A stretch of DNA of 64,000 nt from an uncultured Sphingomonas sp. (GTDB taxonomy: Bacteria; Pseudomonadota; Alphaproteobacteria; Sphingomonadales; Sphingomonadaceae). Shown piece by piece: positions 37,063 through 45,088 of the stretch. The stretch's first letter is position 1. Each line of letters opens with the position of its first letter. The stretch spans positions 363,095 through 427,094 of the forward strand of contig NZ_CAJYTI010000010.1 of assembly GCF_913777625.1 (NCBI RefSeq), written 5' to 3'. The position numbers and the translations under genes were made by a program. Under the pieces are notes generated by a model, which saw only the letters and a list, made by a program, of their open reading frames with translations, made no database searches and was not told the origin of the DNA.

Positions 37063-37344
37063 TCAGCGCGACGCGACCTGCACCTTGGTCACCTTGGGCA
37101 CGCGGAACGACACGCGGGTGCCGGCGGCGTTGCCATCGACCCAGCCGTTGCGCACGACGAGGCGGAACTTCTGGTTGCCCGGCTTGGCGACGCCTTCCAG
37201 GACCTGCGCGTCACCCTTCGGGGTCGACGTGTAGACATAGGTCACGCCGTCACGGGTGAAGCTGCGGGTGGCAACGTTGTCAGCCGCGAAAGCGGGAGCG
37301 GCGGCAAACAGGGTAGCGGCGAGTGCGATGGTGAAACGGGTCAC
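37063..37344 (-). CDS. Small secreted protein, unknown function
   Basis: 93-residue exported protein: signal peptide TRFTIALAATLFAAAPAFAA, then a compact beta-rich domain (VTYVYTSTPKGDAQVLEG, KFRLVVRNGWVDG, TRVSFRVPKV). There are no cysteines. I do not recognise the family. The GTG at 37344 is preceded by AAGGAG at seven bases, which is why it was preferred to upstream codons. It is convergent with the histidine-rich gene. Confidence 0.65.
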   Translation of the reverse strand: MTRFTIALAATLFAAAPAFAADNVATRSFTRDGVTYVYTSTPKGDAQVLEGVAKPGNQKFRLVVRNGWVDGNAAGTRVSFRVPKVTKVQVASR

Positions 37345-37583
37345 GATCTTTCTCCTTCGTGGGGCCAAAAGAGCCAGATCGGCATCCTTCGTATGTTCTT
37401 GATAGACAAAATGTTGCGCTGCAGCAGATTCGACAACCGCAAAGCGCGGGGGTCATGGTTGCAGCTTTTGCAAGCGTAGCGGCGCGGGACGAACGGCTTG
37501 CCGATGCGACGAACCGTTGCGGCTGGCAAACTTCTGCGACACTTGCCGGGTAGACAGTCCGCCACAGTGCGGAGGTGTCGCCG

Positions 37584-39092
37584 ATGGCCGACAAGAGTAT
37601 CGCGTTGAACCGCTTTGGCCTGGGCGCCCGCCCGGGTGAGGATCCCGGCGCCGATCCGCGCGCGTGGCTCGATCAGCAGCTTACACACTATGCGCCCGCG
37701 CCGGCTGCGCTGGCGAACCAGCCGGCGAGCGGCACGCTGGTCGCGCAGTTCGTCGACTATCGCGAGCGTCTCGCCCAGCTCAAAAAGGCGGCGGGCACGC
37801 CTGCGGCACCGGCCGCGGTCGCGCCGCCGGCGATGCCGGCCAGGCCCGCCGGCGCGATGGCGCCGATGGTCGCCCAGCCGCCGGTGGTGCAGCCCGCCGA
37901 CGATCCTACCGAGGCGTTTCGCAAGCAGTTCAACCAGCAGAGCCGCGACCTCTACAACGGCGCGGTCACCGCCCGCGCGCTCGCCGCGATCCAGTCGCCC
38001 GCGCCCTTTGCCGAGCGGCTGGTGCATTTCTGGGCCAATCATTTCGCCGTCTCGGGCGACAAGATGGAAGTGACCAACCTCGCGGGCGCCTTCGAGTTCG
38101 AGGCGATCCGCCCGCATGTGATGGGCAGCTTCCGCGACATGCTGTTCGCGGTCGAGCGGCATCCGGCGATGCTGCTGTTCCTCGACCAGGCGGTGTCGGT
38201 CGGTCCCAACAGCCCGCTGGCGGTGCGCGCGGGCAACCGGCCCAATGTCCGTCGCAGCCTTGGCCTCAACGAGAATCTCGCGCGCGAGATCATGGAACTG
38301 CACACGCTGGGCGTGCGCTCCGGCTACAGCCAGGCCGATGTGACCGAGTTCGCCCGTGCGATGACCGGCTGGACGGTGGCCGGCTTCGGGCGAGGGCCGG
38401 TCGCCAAGCTCACCGGCGCTACCGGCCGTCCGGGCGACTTCGTCTTCGCCGAGGCGATGCACGAGCCGGGCACGCGCACCATCCTCGGCAGGCAATGGAC
38501 GGTGCCGGGCGAGGCGCAAGCGGCGGCGGTGCTGGACTATCTCGCCACGCACCCGGCGACGGCGAAACACATCGCCACCAAGCTCGCCCGCCACTTCGCC
38601 GGCGACGATCCGCCGCCCAAGCTGGTCGCGCGGCTGGAAGCGACCTTCGTCAAGACCGGCGGCGATCTGCCGAGCGTCTATCGCACGCTGATCGCCTCGC
38701 CCGAATGCTGGGCGCCGGGGACGGTCAAGTTCAAGTCGCCCTGGGAATGGTCGATCTCGGCGATGCGCGCGGTCGGCACCCAGCAGCTCCAGCCCAATGC
38801 GGTGCCGGGGCTGATGTACCAGCTCGGCCAGCCGGTGTGGAAGCCGGGCTCGCCCGCCGGCTGGGACGATGTGACCGGCGCCTGGGCCGCGCCCGATGCG
38901 GTGTTGCGCCGGGTGGAAGCCGCCGAGCGGATCGCCCAGCGCACGCGCGACCTGATCGACCCGCGCGCCCGCGCCGCCGAGATGTTCCCGGAGGCGCTCA
39001 GCCCCGCCACCGCCCAGGCGATCGCCCGGGCGGAAAGCAACAGCCAGGGAGTCGCGCTCCTGCTGGTCGCGCCCGAGTTCCTGCGGAGATAG
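37584..39092 (+). CDS. DUF1800 domain protein
   Basis: 502-residue protein of the DUF1800 family, nearly always paired with DUF1501 as here. Seen are ALNRFGLGARPGE at the start, an Ala/Pro-rich insert near residues 75-105, FAERLVHFWANHFAVS, SFRDMLFAVERHPAMLLFLD, LGLNENLAREIMELHTLGV and FARAMTGWTV, all family hallmarks. No obvious signal peptide is present, although the DUF1501 partner has one. GGAGGT lies eight bases before the ATG. The function is unknown. DUF1501 follows after four bases. Confidence 0.9.
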   Translation: MADKSIALNRFGLGARPGEDPGADPRAWLDQQLTHYAPAPAALANQPASGTLVAQFVDYRERLAQLKKAAGTPAAPAAVAPPAMPARPAGAMAPMVAQPPVVQPADDPTEAFRKQFNQQSRDLYNGAVTARALAAIQSPAPFAERLVHFWANHFAVSGDKMEVTNLAGAFEFEAIRPHVMGSFRDMLFAVERHPAMLLFLDQAVSVGPNSPLAVRAGNRPNVRRSLGLNENLAREIMELHTLGVRSGYSQADVTEFARAMTGWTVAGFGRGPVAKLTGATGRPGDFVFAEAMHEPGTRTILGRQWTVPGEAQAAAVLDYLATHPATAKHIATKLARHFAGDDPPPKLVARLEATFVKTGGDLPSVYRTLIASPECWAPGTVKFKSPWEWSISAMRAVGTQQLQPNAVPGLMYQLGQPVWKPGSPAGWDDVTGAWAAPDAVLRRVEAAERIAQRTRDLIDPRARAAEMFPEALSPATAQAIARAESNSQGVALLLVAPEFLRR

Positions 39093-39096
39093 CGTC

Positions 39097-40242
39097 ATGA
39101 TACTGAATCGTCGTCACCTGCTTTCCGCCGGCGCCACCGCGCTGATGGTCTCGCCGCTGGGTGCGCGCATGGCCTTCGCCGCGGCGCCGACCGAGCGCCG
39201 CTTCGTCTTCATCATCCAGCGCGGCGCCGCCGACGGCCTCGGCGTCGTCGCGCCGGTGGGCGATCCGGCCTATGCCGGCGCGCGCGGCGACCTCGCCGCC
39301 GATTTCGCCAGCGCGCCGAAGCTGGACGACATGTTCGCGCTGCACCCGGCGATGCCCAACACGCTGGGGCTCTACCAGGCGAAACAGGCGCTGTTCGTCC
39401 ATGCCGTGGCCTCGCCCTATCGCGACCGCTCGCATTTCGACGGGCAGAACGTGCTCGAGACCGGCGGCGTCTCGGCCTATCAGCTCAAGGACGGCTGGAT
39501 GAACCGGCTGCTCCGCCTGCTCCCCAGCGGCGACAAGGCGATCGCGCTCGCGGCGACCGTGCCGATGGCGCTGCGGGGATCGCTGGAGGTGGCGAGCTAT
39601 GCGCCGTCCTCGCTGCCCGATGCCTCGGACGACCTGCTCGCGCGGGTGACGGCGATGTACGAGGGCGACAAGCAGCTCCACCCGCTCTGGCAGGAAGCGA
39701 TGGCGACGCGGACGCTGGCCGGCGATCTCGGCGCCAAGAAGGCGGCGGACACCGGGTCGCTCGCGGCCAAGCTCCTCTCGGCCCCCGGCGGCGCGCGCGT
39801 GGCGATGATCGAGACCGGCGGCTGGGACACCCATTCCGGCCAGCGCGGACGGCTGGGCAACCAGCTCAAGGGCCTCGACGCGATGGTCGCGGCGCTCAAG
39901 TCCGGGCTGGGGCCGCACTGGGACAATACGCTGGTGGTGGTGGCGACCGAGTTCGGCCGGACGGTGAAGGCCAACGGCACCGGCGGCACCGATCACGGCA
40001 CGGGATCGGTCGCGATGCTGCTCGGCGGCGCGGTGCAGGGCGGCCGGGTGCAGGCCGACTGGCCGGGGCTCAGCGATGCCGCGCTCTACGAGGATCGCGA
40101 TCTGAAACCGACCACCGCGCTCGACGTGCTGATCGCCAGCGCGGTCTCGCGCCATTTCGATCTGGCACCGGCGCGGACGGCCAAGGCGCTGTTCCCGGCG
40201 ATGACGACCGCGGCAACGATGGACGGGCTGATCCGCGCCTGA
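39097..40242 (+). CDS. DUF1501 domain protein with Tat signal
   Basis: 381-residue exported protein. The N-terminus NRRHLLSAGATALMVSPLGA is a twin-arginine signal. The body shows the alkaline-phosphatase-like DUF1501 features: FIIQRGAADGLGVVAPVGD, HAVASPYRDRSHFDGQ, GGWDTHSGQ and VVVATEFGRTVK.N with HGTGSVAMLLGG, the likely metal ligands. It folds in the cytoplasm and is exported by TatABC, whose genes are at 48.4 kb. The role is unknown. The last 144 bases have a decayed second copy at 41487-41628 beyond the flagellin gene. Confidence 0.9.
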   Translation: MILNRRHLLSAGATALMVSPLGARMAFAAAPTERRFVFIIQRGAADGLGVVAPVGDPAYAGARGDLAADFASAPKLDDMFALHPAMPNTLGLYQAKQALFVHAVASPYRDRSHFDGQNVLETGGVSAYQLKDGWMNRLLRLLPSGDKAIALAATVPMALRGSLEVASYAPSSLPDASDDLLARVTAMYEGDKQLHPLWQEAMATRTLAGDLGAKKAADTGSLAAKLLSAPGGARVAMIETGGWDTHSGQRGRLGNQLKGLDAMVAALKSGLGPHWDNTLVVVATEFGRTVKANGTGGTDHGTGSVAMLLGGAVQGGRVQADWPGLSDAALYEDRDLKPTTALDVLIASAVSRHFDLAPARTAKALFPAMTTAATMDGLIRA

Positions 40243-40246
40243 CGCC

Positions 40247-40279
40247 AAAAAGAGGCCGGGATGGCGAACCATCCCGGCC
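40247..40279 (-). terminator. Rho-independent terminator of the flagellin gene
   Basis: Eleven-base perfect stem GGCCGGGATGG/CCATCCCGGCC with a four-base CGAA loop; on the minus strand it is followed by TCTTTTTGG. It lies 37 bases after the flagellin stop and just after the DUF1501 stop on the other strand. Confidence 0.88.
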
Positions 40280-40315
40280 CATGCCGTCGGCCCCCAGGGG
40301 AAGGGCCTCGGGCGA

Positions 40316-41170
40316 TCAGCGGAACAGCGAGGTGATGGTCTGCGGCGCCTGGTTGGCGATCGACAGAGCCTGCACGCCCAGCTGCTGCTTGGTCTGCAGT
40401 GCCTGCAGCTTCGCCGATTCCTTCGCCAGATCGGCATCGACCAGGTTGCCGATACCGGCTTCGATCGTGTCCGAAAGCTTGCTGGTGAAGGTCGACTGCG
40501 CGTCGATGTTGCGCGATGCCGCGCCCAGCTTGCCGAGCACCGAGGTGAGGTTCGACTGGGTCGTGGTGATCGTGTCGATCATCGCCTGGGCCGAGGCCTG
40601 GGTGCTGATCGTCGCGGTCGACGAGATGGTGATGTTCGATCCGCCCAGATCGAGGCCCTGGTTCGCCACGGTGAGCGAATCCGGGTTCCACTGCGAGGTC
40701 GCGGTGTTCGAGTCCTGCAGCGACTGCAGGGCCGTCACGGTACCGCCGCCGGTCTTCAACAGGTTGGTCCCGTTGAAGTCCGCCGAGTTGACGATCGTGG
40801 TGATCTGATCGCGCAGCGCGGTGAAGTCGTTGTTCAGCTGGGTGCGGCTGTCGGCCGTCTGGCCGGCATCCGCTGCCTGATACGCCTTCGCCTTCATCTG
40901 GTTGACAATGTCGGAGATCTGCTCGGCACCGGCAACGGCGACGTCGGTCACGCTCTTGGCGCGGCTGAGCGACGACGAGACCGACTTCAGGCCGCCCAGA
41001 TCGCTGCGGAGGCCCTGGGCGATCGTGTAGGTTGCCGAGTCATCCTTGGTCGAGGAAACCGCCAGGCCGGTGTTGATCCGGTTCTGGGTGGTCGCCAGGT
41101 CCTTCTGCGTCTGGTTGAGGCTCTGGAGAGCCGCCATTGCGCCGACATTGGTGTTAACGGAGAACGACAT
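40316..41170 (-). CDS. Flagellin
   Basis: 284-residue flagellar filament protein. The N-terminal D0/D1 region reads SFSVNTNVGAMAALQSLNQTQKDL and continues with TQNRINTGLAVSSTKDDSATY. The C-terminal D0/D1 region includes LGAASRNIDAQSTFTSKLSDTI and ends ALSIANQAPQTITSLFR, the export and assembly terminus. The variable centre is short, so the filament has almost no outer D2/D3 domain. AAGAAGGAAAG precedes the ATG at 41170. No other flagellar gene is nearby, so this is an isolated fliC-type gene. A CtrA-like inverted repeat lies about 180 bases upstream. Confidence 0.95.
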   Translation of the reverse strand: MSFSVNTNVGAMAALQSLNQTQKDLATTQNRINTGLAVSSTKDDSATYTIAQGLRSDLGGLKSVSSSLSRAKSVTDVAVAGAEQISDIVNQMKAKAYQAADAGQTADSRTQLNNDFTALRDQITTIVNSADFNGTNLLKTGGGTVTALQSLQDSNTATSQWNPDSLTVANQGLDLGGSNITISSTATISTQASAQAMIDTITTTQSNLTSVLGKLGAASRNIDAQSTFTSKLSDTIEAGIGNLVDADLAKESAKLQALQTKQQLGVQALSIANQAPQTITSLFR

Positions 41171-41347
41171 GTTGCTTTCCTTCTTGGATGGTTGTCGCTT
41201 CTGCGACCAAGACCGGACCCACCGGTCATCGGCGAGATACTGCTGCATCTCGCAGGTCCATTCTGGGAAGGAACTTGGGTGGAAAAAATTATTTCTTTAA
41301 ATTTCAATGGTTACATTTGGATACTTCGTGAAACCAGGATATTCGGG

Positions 41348-41369
41348 ATGGTTATCGATCGTTAACCAT
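41348..41369. promoter_or_regulatory. CtrA-like inverted repeat upstream of flagellin
   Basis: ATGGTTA (41348-41354) faces TAACCAT (41363-41369) with an eight-base spacer. TTAACCAT is the extended CtrA half-site known from alphaproteobacteria. The pair lies about 180 bases before the flagellin ATG in an AT-rich stretch. CtrA control of flagellar genes is usual in the class. No sigma-54 or sigma-28 promoter was recognised. Confidence 0.45.
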
Positions 41370-41486
41370 GAATCTGTTGCAAGCGTTGCTGCTGCGTTTC
41401 GATGGGCCGGGCTGAGCGGTGGTGGCGGAGCGCTGAGAGTGCGCGCATGCGAGCGGGGCGCCGGCGTGGCGGCGCATTAGGGGCGG

Positions 41487-41628
41487 GACCTGAAGCCCGC
41501 CACGCACTCGACGTGCTGATCGCAAGCGCGGTCCCAGCCACTTCGCGCCGGCCTCGTCGCGGCCGGCGAAGGCGCTGTTCCCGGTGATGGCGGCTGCGGC
41601 GGGGATGGAGGGGCATGTGCGGGTGTAG
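41487..41628 (+). pseudogene. Decayed copy of the DUF1501 gene 3' end
   Basis: This stretch aligns with the last 144 bases of the DUF1501 gene (40099-40242). Shared runs include CTCGACGTGCTGATCGC, AGCGCGGTC and AAGGCGCTGTTCCCGG, and it ends at the same place in a stop codon (TAG, 41626-41628). Small insertions and deletions break the frame, so only LDVLIASAV and the end are recognisable. There is no start or promoter. It is a remnant of a duplication or rearrangement that now flanks the flagellin gene on the side opposite the intact copy. Confidence 0.75.
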
Positions 41629-41740
41629 AGTCGGATTGCTCCAAAACGGTGAAGTAATCCGCCCAAGATCGTTACGCCATCTCGACAATGTTCTCATTTT
41701 GTTCTATGGGTTCCTTCGTGGCGGATGCGGGGGAGTGCGT

Positions 41741-42721
41741 ATGCAGACAGCAACCGAGCAGCGGCGAGCTTTTGCGATTTGGTTGCGGACCGGGCGATGG
41801 GTTCGCATTGGGGGCGAAGGTGCCATCGAATTTAAATTCAACCCTTGGCATGATCCGTCTAATGGACGGTTCACCTTTGCGGGGACTGGCAGTGCTTCGA
41901 AGGCCGGCTCCGGTTTACGCGGGCAACGGAAGCGAAAGCGTGTTCCGCCCTATGGGGACGATCCGAAGCTCAAGCCAATCACGTCGCTTGAAGAGGCAGA
42001 CGCGTGGAGAGCGAGCGAATTGGCCAAGCATCCGGGGGATCCGGATTGGCGAGAAGCGATAGAGGTTAGATACCGCCACTACCGCAATCAGTTCAGTCTT
42101 CCTCCGTCCTCTCCGCCGCCATCGCCATTAATTTCGCCTCAGCAGGAGGGTTTTGTTGGCGGTGGAGGGCAGGGCGGCGGCGGAGGCGCCAGCGGGAGTT
42201 GGGAGACGCCATCTGGCGACAACCGTTCCGCAGACGCTCATGAAACTCGGTCCGGTATGGCCCTGGCCAGCCGAGCCGAAGAGCGAACTTGGCGGCATGT
42301 GTCTCGCAACGGCTATGACTATCAGATCGACGAACGAGATCGAACCCGACGCGTGTCCGGCGTCTTAGTTCTTGCACCGTCTCAACCCCGGTCCAGAAGT
42401 CTTCAGCGCGGTGCCGGTGGTGCTGATCGATTGCCGACAGACGATGGTGGGCATTACATAGCATCGCGCTTCAACGGGCCGACTGAGGCATTCAATTATT
42501 TCGCGCAGGATGCCAGCGTCAATCGAGGCAAGTACAGGGCCCTTGAGGATCAGTGGGCAAGGGCTAAGCGGGTGGGAAGTGCCGTAACTGTGAAGATCGT
42601 GCCGCATTTTCGTGGTACATCACAGCGGCCCATGACCATTGACGTCGTTTTCAACATCAACGGACGTGAAAACAGCGTGAAGCTACCGAATGAGCGGGGA
42701 GTAGGGCGGCATGGCGACTGA
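41741..42721 (+). CDS. Probable nuclease toxin (Endonuclea_NS_2-type C-terminal domain)
   Basis: 326-residue protein. The C-terminal domain (about residues 225-320) has the DNA/RNA non-specific endonuclease pattern found in polymorphic toxins: DRLPTDDGGHYIASRFNGP with the presumed catalytic His near residue 236, then NYFAQDASVNRGKYRALEDQW and VVFNINGRENSVKLPNE. The N-terminus carries AFAIWLRTGRWV and FKFNPWHDPSNGRFTFAGTG, then a Gly/Pro/Ser-rich linker. No Sec signal, Rhs repeat, PAAR or VgrG part is seen, so the export route is unknown. GGGGGAG precedes the ATG. Base composition is lower in GC than the flanks. The stop overlaps the next gene by 11 bases, as expected for toxin and immunity. 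Confidence 0.8.
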   Translation: MQTATEQRRAFAIWLRTGRWVRIGGEGAIEFKFNPWHDPSNGRFTFAGTGSASKAGSGLRGQRKRKRVPPYGDDPKLKPITSLEEADAWRASELAKHPGDPDWREAIEVRYRHYRNQFSLPPSSPPPSPLISPQQEGFVGGGGQGGGGGASGSWETPSGDNRSADAHETRSGMALASRAEERTWRHVSRNGYDYQIDERDRTRRVSGVLVLAPSQPRSRSLQRGAGGADRLPTDDGGHYIASRFNGPTEAFNYFAQDASVNRGKYRALEDQWARAKRVGSAVTVKIVPHFRGTSQRPMTIDVVFNINGRENSVKLPNERGVGRHGD

Positions 42722-43124
42722 GGAGACGGAACGTCTGCTGGGGGAGATTGGACAGATGCTGGCGGCCGACTCGCTTTATCCGATCGAAAACAGCTTGCTC
42801 TATGCGGAAGTCGATCCGGAGATGATTTCGCCCTCGATCTACAAGGATGGTGGCGATTACATCATGTATCGGCGGCCGGATCTCGATCGTTGGAGCGAGG
42901 TCCTGCTGGAGCTTTGGCACGCGCAAGAGGGAACAGCGCGATGGTCGGAGATCCAGTATTTCATCCGTAACGGGCGGTTTGAGGTAACCTACACCTATCC
43001 CGATGATCCCAGCCGAAGTGACGACATGATGGAGCGACGCGAACAGGCGTTGCGTCGCTATTATGGCGACAAGCCCGTCCGCTATCCACCCTGGGAGGAG
43101 GATGCGCCGTCCTACACGCTCTGA
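42711..43124 (+). CDS. Probable immunity protein, YezG/DUF600-like
   Basis: 137-residue acidic cytoplasmic protein starting inside the end of the nuclease gene. The layout matches the YezG/DUF600 immunity family: a helical N-terminus, SLLYAEVDPEM, then WSEIQYFIRNGRFEVTYTYPDD followed by a RREQALRRYYGD helix. YezG-type proteins neutralise LXG and other nuclease toxins. GCGGGGAGTAGGG lies upstream of the ATG. Tight overlap with the toxin ensures co-expression. The similarity is judged by eye; the pairing is the stronger argument. Confidence 0.72.
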   Translation: MATEETERLLGEIGQMLAADSLYPIENSLLYAEVDPEMISPSIYKDGGDYIMYRRPDLDRWSEVLLELWHAQEGTARWSEIQYFIRNGRFEVTYTYPDDPSRSDDMMERREQALRRYYGDKPVRYPPWEEDAPSYTL

Positions 43125-43153
43125 GCTTAGAGAGTTGGTGCGCGTGCTTCCGA

Positions 43154-43286
43154 TCTTCCCCTGCGAGGGGAGGTGGCGTGCGAAGCGCGACGGAGGGGTG
43201 TATACGCTGGTGCGGCATGCGCATGCCTTGACCGGGGCACCCCTCCGTCAGGCCTTCGGCCTGCCACCTCCCCTTGCAGGGGAGGA
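43154..43286. repeat. Long inverted-repeat element (family A)
   Basis: Left arm from 43154 (TCTTCCCCTGCGAGGGGAGG) and right arm ending at 43286 (CTTGCAGGGGAGGA) are near reverse complements over about 48 bases, enclosing about 35 bases with a further CATGCGCATG palindrome. The design and most bases match the element at 35508-35634. It borders the toxin-immunity pair on its right side. Confidence 0.85.
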
Positions 43287-43363
43287 TCGCTGCACCCAAT
43301 AGGGATGACGGCGCCGCGCCACTGCGCTACAGCCGCCGCTCCCATTCCCCATTGGATTGCTCA

Positions 43364-45088
43364 ATGACGCTCTATGCTCGTTTCGCCGCGCATCTGAATC
43401 TGGCCCTGGATGCGCTCGTCCTCGCCGGCGATCTGCCTGCGGGGCTGGAGCGACGCGCGATCACGGTCGAGCCGCCGCGCGATCCGAGCCATGGCGATCT
43501 CGCCACCAATGCCGCGATGGTGCTCGCCAAGCCCGCCGGCACCAATCCGCGCGCGCTCGCCGAGAAGCTGGTCGCCGAGCTGGAGAAGCTGGACGAAGTC
43601 GCGGCCGTGTCGGTCGCCGGCCCCGGCTTCATCAACCTGACGCTGACCGAGGACAGCTGGCGCGGCGAAGTCGCCGCGATCCTGGAGGCCGGGGCGGATT
43701 ATGGCCGCTCGTCGCTGGGCGCGGGGACGACCGTCAACGTCGAGTACGTCTCGGCCAACCCGACGGGCCCGATGCACATGGGCCATTGCCGCGGCGCGGT
43801 GGTGGGCGACGCGCTGGCGAGCCTGCTCGAATATGTCGGCCACAAAGTCATCCGCGAATATTATGTCAACGATGCCGGCGGCCAGGTCGACGTGCTCGCC
43901 CGCTCGGCGCACCTGCGCTACCGCGAGGCGCTGGGCGAGACCATCGAGATCCCCGAGGGGCTCTATCCGGGCGACTATCTGAAGCCGGTCGGGCAGCAGC
44001 TCGCTGCCGACTATGGCGACAAGTACGTCGACGCGCCCGAGAGCGAATGGCTGGCGTTGTTCCGCACCATCGCGGTCGCGGCGATGCTCGTCATGATCAA
44101 GGACGATCTGGCGCTGCTGGGCATCCATCACGACCTGTTCTCCTCCGAGGCCGAGCTGCAGGCCGCCGGCAAGCCCGAGCAGGCCGAGGCGTGGCTGCGC
44201 GAGCGCGGGCTGGTCTATGACGGCGTGCTCGAGGCCCCCAAGGGCGAAACGCCCGAGGACTGGGAGCCGGTGGAACTGCCGCTGTTCCGCTCGACCCAGT
44301 TCGGGGATGACCAGGATCGCCCGATCAAGAAGTCGAACGGCCAGTGGACCTATTTCGGCGCCGATCTCGCCTATCACTTCCAGAAGGCGCAGTCGGCCGA
44401 CCAGCTGATCGACATCTGGGGCGCCGACCATGCCGGCACGGTGAAGCGGATCGTGGCAGCCGTCCAGGCGCTGACCGGCGGCAAGACGCGGTTCGACGTC
44501 AAGCTCGTCCAGATGGTCCGCCTGCTGCGCGCCGGCGAGCCGGTGAAGATGTCCAAGCGCGCGGGCAATTTCGTGACGCTGGCGGACGTGGTGCGCGAAG
44601 TGGGCAAGGACGTGGTGCGCTTCACCATGCTCACCCGCAAGGCCGATGCCCAGATGGACTTCGACTTCGCCAAGGTGCTCGAGACGTCCAAGGAAAACCC
44701 GGTCTTCTACGTGCAATATGCCCATGCCCGGGTGGCGTCGGTGCATCGCCGTGCGGCCGAGGCGGGGATCAGCCTGGACGAGGACGCCGACCTGTCGCTG
44801 CTCGACGCGCGCGAGCTGGCCGTTGCCAAGCTCGCCGCGCAGTTCCCGCGCGTGGTGGAAGCGGCGGCCAGCGCCCGTGAGCCGCACCGGATCGCCTTCT
44901 ATCTCTATGATCTAGCAGCGGAATTCCATGCGCTCTACAATATGGGCAACGACTCTGCCGATCGACGTTTCCTGATGGTCGAGCAGCCGGCGCTGACCCG
45001 CGCGCGACTGTTCCTCGGCCGCTCGATCCAGCAGGTCATCCGCAACGGCCTCGCGCTGATGGGCGTGGAGGCGGTCGAGGAGATGTGA
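43364..45088 (+). CDS. argS: Arginyl-tRNA synthetase
   Basis: 574-residue class I synthetase. An N-terminal Add-1 domain is followed by the HIGH box in VSANPTGPMHMGHCRGAVVG near residue 130, the segment DLAYHFQK and GADHAGTVKRI, KMSKRAGN near residue 390 in place of the KMSKS loop, and an alpha-helical anticodon domain. ArgS enzymes often have variant KMSK loops, so this is normal. The ATG at 43364 gives the family start; upstream in-frame codons lie in the repeat region. It overlaps the SPOR gene by GTGA. Confidence 0.96.
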   Translation: MTLYARFAAHLNLALDALVLAGDLPAGLERRAITVEPPRDPSHGDLATNAAMVLAKPAGTNPRALAEKLVAELEKLDEVAAVSVAGPGFINLTLTEDSWRGEVAAILEAGADYGRSSLGAGTTVNVEYVSANPTGPMHMGHCRGAVVGDALASLLEYVGHKVIREYYVNDAGGQVDVLARSAHLRYREALGETIEIPEGLYPGDYLKPVGQQLAADYGDKYVDAPESEWLALFRTIAVAAMLVMIKDDLALLGIHHDLFSSEAELQAAGKPEQAEAWLRERGLVYDGVLEAPKGETPEDWEPVELPLFRSTQFGDDQDRPIKKSNGQWTYFGADLAYHFQKAQSADQLIDIWGADHAGTVKRIVAAVQALTGGKTRFDVKLVQMVRLLRAGEPVKMSKRAGNFVTLADVVREVGKDVVRFTMLTRKADAQMDFDFAKVLETSKENPVFYVQYAHARVASVHRRAAEAGISLDEDADLSLLDARELAVAKLAAQFPRVVEAAASAREPHRIAFYLYDLAAEFHALYNMGNDSADRRFLMVEQPALTRARLFLGRSIQQVIRNGLALMGVEAVEEM

